From Opitutales bacterium (GTDB taxonomy: Bacteria; Verrucomicrobiota; Verrucomicrobiia; Opitutales; T3Sed10-336): 41,108 nucleotides of DNA. This document shows positions 17,277-25,333 of the stretch, piece by piece; within the stretch, counting starts at the first letter, position 1, and each line of letters opens with the position of its first letter. Both the position numbers and the translations under genes were made by a program. Below the pieces are notes generated by a model that had not been told where the DNA came from, made no database searches, and saw nothing but the letters and a program-made list of their open reading frames with translations. The stretch covers positions 1 through 41,108 of the forward strand of contig JAFIGF010000219.1 of the NCBI GenBank assembly GCA_020831535.1, in the 5' to 3' direction.

Positions 17277-17417
17277 GTAGGGCTCGCGCTTGCGCGATGC
17301 CGTCGCGGTGGGGACGGTGAAGGGGTTTCGAGGGGAACGCTTATTCCGATGGCCTGCGCCAACCTTTGGCCAGAGCGTAGGTCTACCCGGGCGGCACTTC
17401 GCAAGCGAAGGCCCTAC
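17277..17417 (+). repeat. Three-hairpin repeat, full unit A
   Basis: This 141-bp unit starts GTAGGGC and ends GCCCTAC. The first arm has TCGCGC-TT-GCGCGA-type pairing; in this orientation it reads CTCGCGCTTGCGCGATG. The core GCCAA-CCT-TTGGC lies at 17358-17370. The last arm, ACTTCGCAAGCGAAGG, lies at about 17397-17412. It is directly repeated 151 bp on as unit B and is the best-preserved copy in the window. It sits upstream of the RAYT gene, between it and the gamma-glutamylcyclotransferase-like gene. Confidence 0.9.
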
Positions 17418-17427
17418 AGTAACGTTT

Positions 17428-17556
17428 GTAGGGCTCGCGCTTGCGCGATGCCGTCGCGGTGGGGACGGTGAAGGGGGTTCGAGGGGAACGCTATTCCGAT
17501 GGCCTGCGGCCAACCTTTGGCCAGAGCCCAGGTCTACCTGGGCGGCCCTTCGCAAA
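17428..17556 (+). repeat. Three-hairpin repeat, unit B (end truncated)
   Basis: This is a direct repeat of unit A after a 10-bp spacer. It is nearly identical through the first arm and core, with a few single-base indels. The final arm breaks off after GGCGGCCCTTCGCAAAA, so the closing stem and the GCCCTAC end are lost. The tandem arrangement near the transposase gene is typical of BIME-like clusters. Confidence 0.88.
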
Positions 17557-17583
17557 ACCGACAATTGACAAAGCACAAGGCTC

Positions 17584-18045
17584 TCACCAGCCACGGTTTT
17601 TTGTTTGGATCTTGCCCGCTTGCCTTTGGAGTTCGGCGAGCCAGTCGCCGGCGGTGACTTCGGGTTTGTCGGTGAGGGGGCTCTGGTAAAGGTACACCCA
17701 GGCCTCCACTGGTTGGCCTTCGTTGAGCGACTGAACCTGGCAACGTTCCCTGATGTATTCGGAGCGGTCAGGGTCTTCGGGATCGTAGGACTCGTAGGCG
17801 TCGAAGGCGCGGAAAAACTCCTTCTGGTTTTCCGGCAATTCATACAGGTCTCCCCGAACCGGGTAGTTCTTTTCGGGGTGGGGATCGGAAATCAGGGCCG
17901 GATACCAGTCGATGCGAAACAACCGCCCGGCCAAGGTGGCCGGCCTCGCATAGTTCGCGGAGCGTTCGAGTTCTTCCGCCATCGGGCTATTCCCGCCTTT
18001 ACGGAGAACACCATAGACGAATAAATAGCGAGGAGAGGACTCCAT
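17584..18045 (-). CDS. Gamma-glutamylcyclotransferase-like protein (AIG2/GGCT fold)
   Basis: The product is 153 aa. It has the family nucleotide-loop-like motif YGVLRKGG at residues 11-18 (YGSLR in classical members) and a conserved acidic position in FDAYESYD near residues 80-87, where the catalytic Glu usually lies. RGDLYEL and VEAWVYLY are the other family strands. Members convert gamma-glutamyl amines or peptides to 5-oxoproline, but many bacterial ones are uncharacterised. It starts 10 bp after the glycogen phosphorylase stop, so it is co-transcribed with it; the pairing has no obvious metabolic logic. The C-terminus runs into the repeat cluster region without being disrupted. Confidence 0.82.
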   Translation of the reverse strand: MESSPRYLFVYGVLRKGGNSPMAEELERSANYARPATLAGRLFRIDWYPALISDPHPEKNYPVRGDLYELPENQKEFFRAFDAYESYDPEDPDRSEYIRERCQVQSLNEGQPVEAWVYLYQSPLTDKPEVTAGDWLAELQRQAGKIQTKNRGW

Positions 18046-18055
18046 AGCGATACCC

Positions 18056-20584
18056 TTATCCTTTGACCGGGAGAGGCTTCAGGTTCCAGATTTCCTTGGC
18101 GTATTGTGAAATGGTCCGGTCACTGGAGAACTTTCCTACCCGGGCGGTATTCAAAATGGCTTTTTCGGCCCACAACGGTTGATCTTTCCAGGTGGCATCG
18201 ATGTCCTTTTGGATGTCGAGGTAGGCCCGATAGTCAGCCAATACGAGAAAGGGATCACCGCCGTCCAGGAGACTGTGGACCACCGGTTTCAGGGCATCGG
18301 GCTCGTCCTGAGTGAAATGTCCGGAGGCCAGCCAGTCGAGCACGGCTTTCAGCTCGCCGTCCTGATGGTAAATGTCCCAGGGATTGTAGCCTTGCTTCCG
18401 GATCGCGTCCACTTCTTCGACTTGTTTGCCGAAAATGAAGATGTTTTCCTCACCAACTTCCTCGCGGATTTCGACATTGGCGCCGTCCAGGGTGCCAACG
18501 GTAAGGGCGCCGTTTAGGGCGAGCTTCATGTTTCCGGTTCCGGAGGCTTCCTTGCCAGCGGTGGAAATTTGTTCGGAAAGGTCGGCGGCGGGGACGATCT
18601 TCTCGGCCATGCTGACGCTGTAGTTGGGCAGGAAGACCACCTTGATCCGGTCTTTCACCCGGGGGTCGTTGTTGATGGTGTGCCCAACCGCATTGATGGC
18701 GTGGATAATGGACTTGGCCAAATCGTATCCGGGCGCGGCTTTCGCAGCGAAGAGAAATACGCGTGGACTCATGTCCTCTTCCTGATGATGCAGGATGCGT
18801 CGGTACCAAGTCAGGATGTGAAGGAGATTGAGGTGCTGGCGCTTGTACTCGTGCAAGCGTTTGATCTGCACATCGAACATGGCATCGGGGTTTACTTCAA
18901 CTCCGCACTTGTCCTTGATCACCTCGGCAAGATCAACTTTGTTCAGGCGCTTGATGTCCATGAACGCTTTTTGGAAATCGCGGTCACCGGCAAATTCTTC
19001 CAAGCCCCGCAGTTCGTTCAGGTTTTTGGGCCAGGAATCGCCGATTTTTTCGGAAATCAAATCGGAGAGACGGGGATTGCAAACTTTCAGCCAGCGTCGG
19101 GGCGTGATGCCATTGGTCTTGTTTTGCAAACGCCCGGGGAACATCTCATCGAATTCACGGAAAAGATCTTCTTTTAATAGCCGGGTATGCAGAGCGGCAA
19201 CGCCGTTAACGGCGCTGCTGGCGATAACCGCCATGTAGGCCATGCGAACCATCTTGGGCGAGCCTTCTTCGATCAGGGACAGGTTGGCTTTTTTCTGATC
19301 ATCGCCGGGCCAGCGGGCTTCCACTTCCTCCATATGCCGTCGGTTGATTTCGAAAATGATCTCCATATGCCGGGGTAATACTTTTTCGAAAAGGGGGACG
19401 CTCCATTTTTCGAGTGCTTCGGGGAGGAGGGTGTGGTTGGTGTATCCGAATACCGAATTCACCAGCTTCCAGGCTTTTTCCCAACCCATCTTTTCCTCAT
19501 CAAGGAAAATTCGCATTAGTTCGGGAACTGCCACCGCCGGGTGAGTATCGTTGAGCTGAATAAAAACTTTTTCGGCAAAAGCGTCCCAGTTGTTATGCTT
19601 TTTATGATACCGGCGAATGATGTCATGTAGGGAACAGGAAACGAAAAAGTATTGCTGGACGAGCCGCAGCTCTTTCCCGTTCTCGGTTTTGTCGTTGGGA
19701 TAAAGAACCTTGGAAATACTTTCTCCCATCGCTTTTTCCCGCATGGCTTCGACATACCCACCTTCGTTGAAGGTATCGAAGTCGAATTCTTCCGAGGCTT
19801 TGGAATCCCAAAGTCGTAGAAAATTGACGGTCTTAGTGCCATAACCGGCAATCGGAATGTCGTGGGGGACACCGAGGATGGTGCTGGTATCGACCCAACA
19901 GGGGCGCATATCACCACATTCATCGTAGCGGTGCTCCACCCGTCCGTAGAGACGAACTTCCTGAGCGTGCTCGGGTCGCATGACATCCCAGGGGTCGCCG
20001 AAACGCAGCCAGTCGTCGGGCTTTTCGATTTGGCGGCCATTGAGAAACTCTTGTTTGAAGAGGCCAAATTCGTAATAAATGCCGTAACCGACCGCAGGTA
20101 GGTCGAGGGTCGCCAGGGAGTCGAGGAAACAAGCGGCCAAACGGCCCAAACCTCCGTTGCCCAAACCGGTGTCCAGTTCCTGTTCAAAAACTTCCACCGG
20201 ATCGATGCCTAGTTCGCCCAAGGCCTGGTGGACCTGCTCGGTGAGGTCAGCGTTGGCGATGTTGTTTTCGAGCAGCCGGCCCATCAGGTATTCGAGCGAA
20301 AGGTAATAAACCCGGCGAGTGTCCTTATCATTATGGGTCTGCATGGTGGCGATCATGTCTTCCAAGAGACAATCACGTACCGCCAGCGAAGTGGCCACCC
20401 ACCAATCGCGCTTAGTGGCGGTGGATATATCATGCGCCTGCGTACAGTGCAGATGACGGAGAATATTCCCCTTGATCTCGGCAACGGTGTTGCCGGCTTT
20501 GTTTCCTCCGGCAGCAAGATTCTGACGCACGGCTTTTTTTACGCTTTTACGGGAAGTTTTCATAGTTCTACTGGTACCACTCAT
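18056..20584 (-). CDS. glgP: Glycogen/starch/alpha-glucan phosphorylase
   Basis: The product is 842 aa, the normal length. It phosphorolyses alpha-1,4-glucan ends to glucose-1-phosphate in the cytoplasm. The active-site segment [19 protein letters not shown] is near residue 130. The pyridoxal-phosphate lysine lies in [20 protein letters not shown], followed by [10 protein letters not shown]. The frame is open to 20656, but family similarity begins after [14 protein letters not shown], so I place the start at 20584 (alternative 20563). Neither has a strong ribosome binding site. The gene lies 108 bp downstream of dusB and 10 bp upstream of the cyclotransferase-like gene. No other glycogen genes are in the window. 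Confidence 0.96.
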   Translation of the reverse strand: MSGTSRTMKTSRKSVKKAVRQNLAAGGNKAGNTVAEIKGNILRHLHCTQAHDISTATKRDWWVATSLAVRDCLLEDMIATMQTHNDKDTRRVYYLSLEYLMGRLLENNIANADLTEQVHQALGELGIDPVEVFEQELDTGLGNGGLGRLAACFLDSLATLDLPAVGYGIYYEFGLFKQEFLNGRQIEKPDDWLRFGDPWDVMRPEHAQEVRLYGRVEHRYDECGDMRPCWVDTSTILGVPHDIPIAGYGTKTVNFLRLWDSKASEEFDFDTFNEGGYVEAMREKAMGESISKVLYPNDKTENGKELRLVQQYFFVSCSLHDIIRRYHKKHNNWDAFAEKVFIQLNDTHPAVAVPELMRIFLDEEKMGWEKAWKLVNSVFGYTNHTLLPEALEKWSVPLFEKVLPRHMEIIFEINRRHMEEVEARWPGDDQKKANLSLIEEGSPKMVRMAYMAVIASSAVNGVAALHTRLLKEDLFREFDEMFPGRLQNKTNGITPRRWLKVCNPRLSDLISEKIGDSWPKNLNELRGLEEFAGDRDFQKAFMDIKRLNKVDLAEVIKDKCGVEVNPDAMFDVQIKRLHEYKRQHLNLLHILTWYRRILHHQEEDMSPRVFLFAAKAAPGYDLAKSIIHAINAVGHTINNDPRVKDRIKVVFLPNYSVSMAEKIVPAADLSEQISTAGKEASGTGNMKLALNGALTVGTLDGANVEIREEVGEENIFIFGKQVEEVDAIRKQGYNPWDIYHQDGELKAVLDWLASGHFTQDEPDALKPVVHSLLDGGDPFLVLADYRAYLDIQKDIDATWKDQPLWAEKAILNTARVGKFSSDRTISQYAKEIWNLKPLPVKG

Positions 20585-20692
20585 AAAGCAGGATTCGAGC
20601 GCGACAACATTATTAGTTTCAGTTTTAGTGTTTTTTTGAAGGCACGCAGGGGGCAAATTGGGGAAGAAAACTATAGGTTCAGGCGCTGTGGC

Positions 20693-21730
20693 TTATGGGC
20701 TTTGGCTCAGCGGCTGAGGCCGTTCGTTTCGGAGAGAGGCCATTTGCAGGGTTTCGTCGCGGAGGGCTTCAAGTTCTTTCAACGATTTTATTCGGGAAAG
20801 TGCCCCGCGCATCTTTTTGCCCCCGGGAAGGTTTTTGGTGAGGGAGAGGATTTTGGCCCGCATCCACCCGATATCGTCTTTTCTTTCGGGCGGGTAGGGA
20901 CACAGTTGTTCCTGCAATCGGGTGGCATAATCAAAAAGAATCGCCCAACGTTCCTCCAAGGTCGGTGGCGGGGGCGTGGCCCCGTCGCGCAGCGCTGCTT
21001 TGATTTCATCGAAAATCCATGGATAGCCGAGGGCGGCCCGGCCGATCATGAGGCCTGCGCATTTCGTTTCGCGTCGTATCCGCGTCACTTCCCGGGCATC
21101 AGTGATGTTTCCGTTGCCGATGACCGGTATTTTTACGGTTTCCGCCACTTCGGCAATGACTGGCCAGTTGGGCTCGCCACTATACCCTTGTACCTTGGTC
21201 CGGCCATGTACCGCGATAGCTCGGATGCCCGCCTCCTCAAGGATGCGGGCGGCTTCCACGGCCACGATGGAGCTTTCGTCCCAGCCGATTCTCATCTTCG
21301 CCGTAACCGGCTGTCCGGGCAGGGCGTCCACCACCGCCTTGGCGACGCGCCCGAGTTTGGGCAGATCCCGCAAAAGTGAGCTGCCGGCATCCTGGCAGGT
21401 GACCTTGTCGGCCGGGCAACCAAAGTTGAGATCCAGAAAATCGGGCTGCAGACGATCCATGACTTGCTTTCCGGCCTCGGCCATGGTTTGCGGGGAGGAT
21501 CCGAAGATTTGTACCCCCATGGGGCGCTGTTCCTCGACGAAATCAATGGTTCGCCAGACTCTTTCTCTCTCCCGCAACAATCCGTCGGCCATAACAAACT
21601 CGGTGATCATGACATCCGCGCCCCGCTCTTTGCACAGCCCGCGGAAGACCATGTCGGTAAAACCAGCCATGGGGGCTAAGTAGAGAGGAAATTTTTCTGG
21701 ACCAAACCAGGAGAGCATAGCCCTAATCAT
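20693..21730 (-). CDS. dusB: tRNA-dihydrouridine synthase (DusB-like)
   Basis: The product is 345 aa. The FMN TIM barrel opens LYLAPMAGFTDMVFRGLC (16-33). The catalytic Cys lies in LDLNFGCPADKV near residue 105. Phosphate and FMN contacts appear in VTAKMRIGWDES, AVHGRTKVQGYSG and VIGNGNITDA, followed by GLMIGRAALGYPWIF. The enzyme reduces uridines in the tRNA D-loop using NADPH. The motifs fit DusB/NifR3 better than DusA or DusC. The start is ATG at 21730, with MLSWF at 21718 as alternative. It is the first gene of a possible unit with glgP. Confidence 0.9.
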   Translation of the reverse strand: MIRAMLSWFGPEKFPLYLAPMAGFTDMVFRGLCKERGADVMITEFVMADGLLRERERVWRTIDFVEEQRPMGVQIFGSSPQTMAEAGKQVMDRLQPDFLDLNFGCPADKVTCQDAGSSLLRDLPKLGRVAKAVVDALPGQPVTAKMRIGWDESSIVAVEAARILEEAGIRAIAVHGRTKVQGYSGEPNWPVIAEVAETVKIPVIGNGNITDAREVTRIRRETKCAGLMIGRAALGYPWIFDEIKAALRDGATPPPPTLEERWAILFDYATRLQEQLCPYPPERKDDIGWMRAKILSLTKNLPGGKKMRGALSRIKSLKELEALRDETLQMASLRNERPQPLSQSP

Positions 21731-22029
21731 GGTTCTTCCCGCCGGAAGGTCAAGGGGCCGCTCCTTGGTCGTATCGTCCTCCGGGTTCCTGAATAATTGT
21801 TTCAGGTGGAAATCGTAAAAAACATCTCAATTGTCTGAAATATGAATCTCAAAGGGATGATCCGAAGATAGGCGTGGATGAAAATCCAGGCAATCTAAAC
21901 TCAACTATGTGCCAGTAAACCTGAATCGTATTGAATGTAAGGGCCTCTTTGCGCGATGCCGTCGCCGACAGGAAGGTTGGAATTTTTATTTTAGGAACGC
22001 TTCCTTTGACCGCTTACGTAAGCTTTCGG
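21731..22029. other. Intergenic region with repeat remnant and palindrome
   Basis: About 300 bp lie between the PhoU-like gene end and the dusB start, both on the minus strand, so it should hold the phoU-side terminator and the dusB promoter. At 21936-21976 it carries GTAAGGGCCTC and GCGCGATGCCGTCGCCGAC, a shrunken copy of the three-hairpin repeat's first arm. At 22007-22032 TGACCG and CGGTCA flank CTTACGTAAG, a strong inverted repeat just beyond the phoU stop. It may act as a terminator, but it lacks a clean T-run on the minus strand. No gene is seen. Confidence 0.45.
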
Positions 22030-22713
22030 TCACAGGTCTCTCAACTTTTTCTCCTTGTAACCAATCCGGTGAAAGGGGTTGACTACGCTGGTCACAATAT
22101 TCCGGGAATGACCGCCGATTCTTTTCAGGTAGCGGGCATACAGGGAAACCGCAGTGGCGGTGGGGGCGTTCAGGTCCGGCGCTTTCCCCTCAATGATATG
22201 GCGAATGATTTCTTCACATTCCTTGGACAGGGAGTCCTTGTACCAATGCATCACTTCGCGGGCCAGGTCGACGTCGTGATCCTGAAAGGCCTTCACGGTC
22301 GACGAAAAAATCTCCGTGGTCTTTTTTTCCACCGTGCCCAGACGCTCCTCCAAAGAACCGGCATCAAGACGGGCCGTATGGTACTCGGCCAAATCGTAGA
22401 TGTTTTTAGCGTAGTCACCAATTCGTTCGATATCGATAATGATGCTCACCAGGACCAGGCCGGATTGCAGGTCGGAGGCCCCGCTGACGGTTAAATGAGT
22501 CAATACCTTTTGTCGGACCTCCCGCTCGAACCGATTGATTTCCTTGTCCTTTTGCAGAACATCGATATCGAAGCCGCCTTGCTCATGTTCCCGCAGAGAA
22601 TGGACCGAGGCTTGGTACATCTCCAGGTCCAGGCGTAGCATCCGGTGAGATTCATTGAGGGCTTGGGTCAGAAGATTATCGCGTTGAAAGTATTGGAGGA
22701 AATTTCGCCACAT
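22030..22713 (-). CDS. PhoU-like protein
   Basis: The product is 227 aa, nearly all helical, with the PhoU three-helix-bundle pattern twice. The metal-site motif is clear in the first half (DIERIGDYAKNI). In the second it reads YLKRIGGHSRNIV, with Gly where many PhoU proteins have Asp. PhoU proteins restrain phosphate uptake or Pho signalling. Here the gene is 27 bp downstream of a Na/Pi symporter gene, an arrangement in which the PhoU domain is thought to control the symporter; many family members fuse the two. It lacks the PstSCAB context, so it is probably not the classical Pho repressor. Confidence 0.88.
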   Translation of the reverse strand: MWRNFLQYFQRDNLLTQALNESHRMLRLDLEMYQASVHSLREHEQGGFDIDVLQKDKEINRFEREVRQKVLTHLTVSGASDLQSGLVLVSIIIDIERIGDYAKNIYDLAEYHTARLDAGSLEERLGTVEKKTTEIFSSTVKAFQDHDVDLAREVMHWYKDSLSKECEEIIRHIIEGKAPDLNAPTATAVSLYARYLKRIGGHSRNIVTSVVNPFHRIGYKEKKLRDL

Positions 22714-22740
22714 AGTTGATGTTAAATGAGGGGTTGGAAG

Positions 22741-23835
22741 CTAGGGGAGGATTAGAATGCCCAGAAAGGGAATGATAAAATAGAGTCCAGCGACAACGGC
22801 AAAGGGAAACCATCTTTTGTGAAAAGCGGTATTCCCGCAAAATTCGGCTATACGCATCGGAATACGGCGCAAAGGGGGAATCGACCAAATAACGAGAATT
22901 CCGGTCACATTGAAGAGCAAATGACTGAAGGCCGCCACAATGGCCACACTATTGCCGGTGGCCAAGGCCGCCAACATCGCGGTCATGGTAGTGCCCATGT
23001 TGGAGCCGAGACAGTAGGGGTACACTTGTGCCAATCGTAGAATCCCGGCAGCCGCCAGAGGTACCACCAGGGCGGTTGGGACAGAGCTGGTCTGCACTGC
23101 AAAGGTAAAGAAAAGCCCAAAAAACATCGCTCGCCGCCAGTTGCGGAAAAGATGCTTGTCGAAAAAGGCTTCCAGTTTGCGCAGCACCAGGCTGCGCAGC
23201 AATTTCACGATGCACAGCAACATGCCGTAGGTCAGGATGATGGTCAGGACGAGTAGCAAAATGGGCTGTCCCTGAACAATCCAGGCGAGAAAGTCGATGG
23301 TCGGTTCAGTGGCGGCTTTCAGCGGATTGCTCAAACGCATTCCGCCCACACCCTCAAAGAGGTCTCCGCAGATTTTGGCGGTATGCCGCAGGTACCCCGT
23401 GGCAAGTTCCAGTGGGAAAAGAACGGTGGCCGCACACAGGTTGAAGGCGGAGTGTACCGTGGAGGCCGAAAAGGCCCTCCGAAACTCTTCCGGTCGGTTG
23501 GCATGACCGAGGGCCACCAGCATGCTGGTGATGGAGGTTCCGATATTGGCCCCCATGATCATGAAAACCGCACCCTCCAATGACAACGCTCCTCCGGCTA
23601 CCATCCCTACGATAATCGAAGTTGAGGTCGAGGAACTTTGCACCAGAGAGGTTGCTAGGATTCCGATGAAGAGGGCCGTTAAGGGATTACTGGTCGCCGT
23701 CAACACACGGTTTGCAAAGTCTTTTCCAAAAAGCTTGAAGGCCTCACCCATGCCGCCGACCCCAACGACGAACAGGTAGAGGCATACGAAGATCGAGGCG
23801 ACCTTTAGCAGGAACAGCAGGTTATTCCGACTCAT
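22741..23835 (-). CDS. Na+/phosphate symporter family protein (NptA/PNaS)
   Basis: The product is 364 aa from ATG at 23835 (MSRNNLLFLLKVAS); the frame extends to 23874 but the extra residues are polar and unneeded. It has the inverted duplication of the family, with the QSSS signature in LATSLVQSSSTSTSIIVG and again as FAVQTSSVPTALVVPL. GANIGTSIT and GSNMGTTMTAML are the paired glycine-rich turns. Eight to ten hydrophobic segments place it in the inner membrane, importing inorganic phosphate with sodium. The PhoU-like partner follows 27 bp on. An 11-bp periodic repeat about 100 bp upstream could be the regulatory site. Confidence 0.9.
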   Translation of the reverse strand: MSRNNLLFLLKVASIFVCLYLFVVGVGGMGEAFKLFGKDFANRVLTATSNPLTALFIGILATSLVQSSSTSTSIIVGMVAGGALSLEGAVFMIMGANIGTSITSMLVALGHANRPEEFRRAFSASTVHSAFNLCAATVLFPLELATGYLRHTAKICGDLFEGVGGMRLSNPLKAATEPTIDFLAWIVQGQPILLLVLTIILTYGMLLCIVKLLRSLVLRKLEAFFDKHLFRNWRRAMFFGLFFTFAVQTSSVPTALVVPLAAAGILRLAQVYPYCLGSNMGTTMTAMLAALATGNSVAIVAAFSHLLFNVTGILVIWSIPPLRRIPMRIAEFCGNTAFHKRWFPFAVVAGLYFIIPFLGILILP

Positions 23836-23890
23836 GGTAAAGCTCTGGTAGCGGGTTGTTTCGCTGTTCGGCAAAAGGATTTCCCAAAGA

Positions 23891-23905
23891 GGTCCCGAAG
23901 GGACC
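23891..23905 (-). promoter_or_regulatory. Hairpin in the leader of the Na/Pi symporter gene
   Basis: GGTCCC-GAA-GGGACC is a perfect 6-bp stem with a 3-nt loop, 56 bp upstream of the symporter start. No T-run follows on the minus strand, so it is not a standard terminator. It could stabilise the leader or be incidental. Confidence 0.3.
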
Positions 23906-23931
23906 GCACCACTTGTGTTTCAGGATCATTG

Positions 23932-23975
23932 CGAAAATAGTAAGAACAAGTGGCGAAATTGTGGCAAGAATGTAA
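23932..23975 (-). promoter_or_regulatory. Candidate Pho-box-like 11-bp direct repeats
   Basis: On the plus strand four contiguous 11-mers read CGAAAATAGTA, AGAACAAGTGG, CGAAATTGTGG and CAAGAATGTAA. On the coding strand they appear as TTACATTCTTG, CCACAATTTCG, CCACTTGTTCT and TACTATTTTCG. PhoB/PhoP-type response regulators bind direct repeats with 11-bp period, and the downstream genes are a phosphate symporter and a PhoU-like protein. The site ends about 97 bp before the symporter start. The match is by spacing and context, not by an established consensus for this lineage. Confidence 0.35.
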
Positions 23976-24052
23976 CGAATGGCTAAATGCGTAAAATATT
24001 GTAAGACTTGTCCCTTTGATTTTCGCAAAAAACAAAAAAACAAAGGATACTT

Positions 24053-24082
24053 TTGAGTTTTCGGGGGTCTTAGCCTTAGACT
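24053..24082 (+). promoter_or_regulatory. Possible sigma-70-like promoter for the HlyD-ABC genes
   Basis: TTGAGT at 24053-24058 is followed after 18 bp by TAGACT at 24077-24082, about 70 bp upstream of the adaptor start. Both hexamers are imperfect, so this is a weak candidate. The rest of 23836-24154 is AT-rich with A- and T-runs and holds no gene. Confidence 0.25.
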
Positions 24083-24154
24083 AAATACTTCTTTTTTTGT
24101 TTTTCTTCCCCCCTGGTCTTCCGCGAATTGGATGCTTCAGGGGGTTTTTCGGTA

Positions 24155-25282
24155 ATGAATGATTTGACTAATGTAGAAAGCGTCATCGCCTTAACTGGCG
24201 GCAAGAAATTCCACTGGGGACGGTGGCTTTTTGCTTTTTTAGGGTTGGTTGTTTTCCTGGCCGGTATCTTTCTCCTTCGCTCGGAATTCTCGGTCCCGGG
24301 AGAGGGGATCGTCATTGCCGAAGAGGAGTGGGAAATCCAATCGCCCGTTGATGCATGGGTCACCAAGGTTTCGGTGGGGGAAGGAGATGTGGTTTCCCAG
24401 GGACAGCTTTTATGGCAAATGCGCGATGATGATCTGCAAAAGGAGCGGCTACGGCTCCAGGAGCAGAGGGAGCAATTGAAGGCGGATAAAATGGCGATGC
24501 AATTTGCTCTCCATCAAGTTGGAAAGACACCCGGTTTTCTTGATTTACAGACTTCGGCAGAGAAGTTGGCGATTCTTCAGGAGATCATTGCCAAGCGGGA
24601 AAACCTTTTGGTGCGGTATTCGGAGTTGGAGACGCGGCAAGCGATCTCGGCGCTGCAAGTCCGACAAGAGGAATTGGCGCTCCTGCGTGATCAAATGGAG
24701 CAAATGGAATGGACCTATCTGAGTGAGTTGCTCGAAGAGGGTTTCCTTTCCCTTGAAAGAGAAAATTACCATCGCCAAATTGCCGGGATCACCCAACAAT
24801 TGGCTCTCCTGGAGCAGAAGGAAGAACTTCTGCAAAAGCAGATTAAAGAACGTGAAGTTCGTAGTCCCGTGGATGGCTTTGTCAGCAATGTTCAGGTTCG
24901 CAATCCTTATCAGGCGGTGCAGCGAGGGCAAACTCTCGCCTATGTAATCAACCCCGACAGTCCGAAAATCGTTCGCGCCTATTTAGGGCAGCGAAACATT
25001 GACCTCATTGCTCCGGGTACGCCGGTACGGATGAATTCCGCGGTATTTGATTCACCTTTGGAAGGCTATGTGTACGGGACCGTTCGGCGGGTAGGCCGGG
25101 AAGCCCACCGGGAGGAAACGGACGGCCGGGGCGAGCGGGTTTTTGAAATCGACATTGATATTGAGGAGAGTCCTTACCCACTGGTGTATGGGTCGAGTTT
25201 GGCGGTCGAGGTAATTCTCGGTAGCCGTTCACTCTGGCAAGTTATGTCCGGACAAAGAACCGAAACCCGCAGCCTCGAATAA
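24155..25282 (+). CDS. HlyD-family membrane-fusion adaptor
   Basis: The product is 375 aa from ATG at 24155, preceded by CAGGGGG about 10 bp upstream. The frame is open to 24128, but this start places the ribosome binding site correctly. A single TM helix spans about residues 24-41 (WLFAFLGLVVFLAGIFLL). The periplasmic part has one lipoyl half (IQSPVDAWVTKVSVGEGDVV), a long coiled coil (about 90-235) and the other half (VRSPVDGFVSNVQVRNPY). A beta-barrel region follows. It pairs with the ABC exporter gene starting 51 bp later, so it probably links that transporter to an outer membrane channel encoded elsewhere. The exported substrate is unknown. Confidence 0.88.
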   Translation: MNDLTNVESVIALTGGKKFHWGRWLFAFLGLVVFLAGIFLLRSEFSVPGEGIVIAEEEWEIQSPVDAWVTKVSVGEGDVVSQGQLLWQMRDDDLQKERLRLQEQREQLKADKMAMQFALHQVGKTPGFLDLQTSAEKLAILQEIIAKRENLLVRYSELETRQAISALQVRQEELALLRDQMEQMEWTYLSELLEEGFLSLERENYHRQIAGITQQLALLEQKEELLQKQIKEREVRSPVDGFVSNVQVRNPYQAVQRGQTLAYVINPDSPKIVRAYLGQRNIDLIAPGTPVRMNSAVFDSPLEGYVYGTVRRVGREAHREETDGRGERVFEIDIDIEESPYPLVYGSSLAVEVILGSRSLWQVMSGQRTETRSLE

Positions 25283-25293
25283 CCCTTTTTTCC

Positions 25294-25328
25294 GTTTCCG
25301 GGAGCTGCCGATCCGGAAACCTTTTTTT
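25294..25328 (+). terminator. Intrinsic-terminator-like hairpin between adaptor and ABC genes
   Basis: GTTTCCGG at 25294-25301 pairs with CCGGAAAC at 25313-25320, an 8-bp perfect stem with an 11-nt loop, followed by seven T at 25322-25328. It sits in the 51-bp gap inside an apparent two-gene operon, so it may partly terminate and lower expression of the transporter relative to the adaptor. Confidence 0.6.
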
Positions 25329-25333
25329 GCGTA

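Noticed and set aside
17277-17556. Tandem repeats as a CRISPR array
   Set aside because: The units are about 140 bp, only two in number, internally structured, and separated by a 10-bp spacer. No cas gene is in the window.
17202-17583. Minus- and plus-strand frames in the repeat cluster
   Set aside because: They translate the two tandem repeat units and show repeated peptide blocks. They are not independent genes.
20228-21379. 383-codon plus-strand frame across the glgP and dusB starts
   Set aside because: It runs antisense over two well-supported genes and has no family features.
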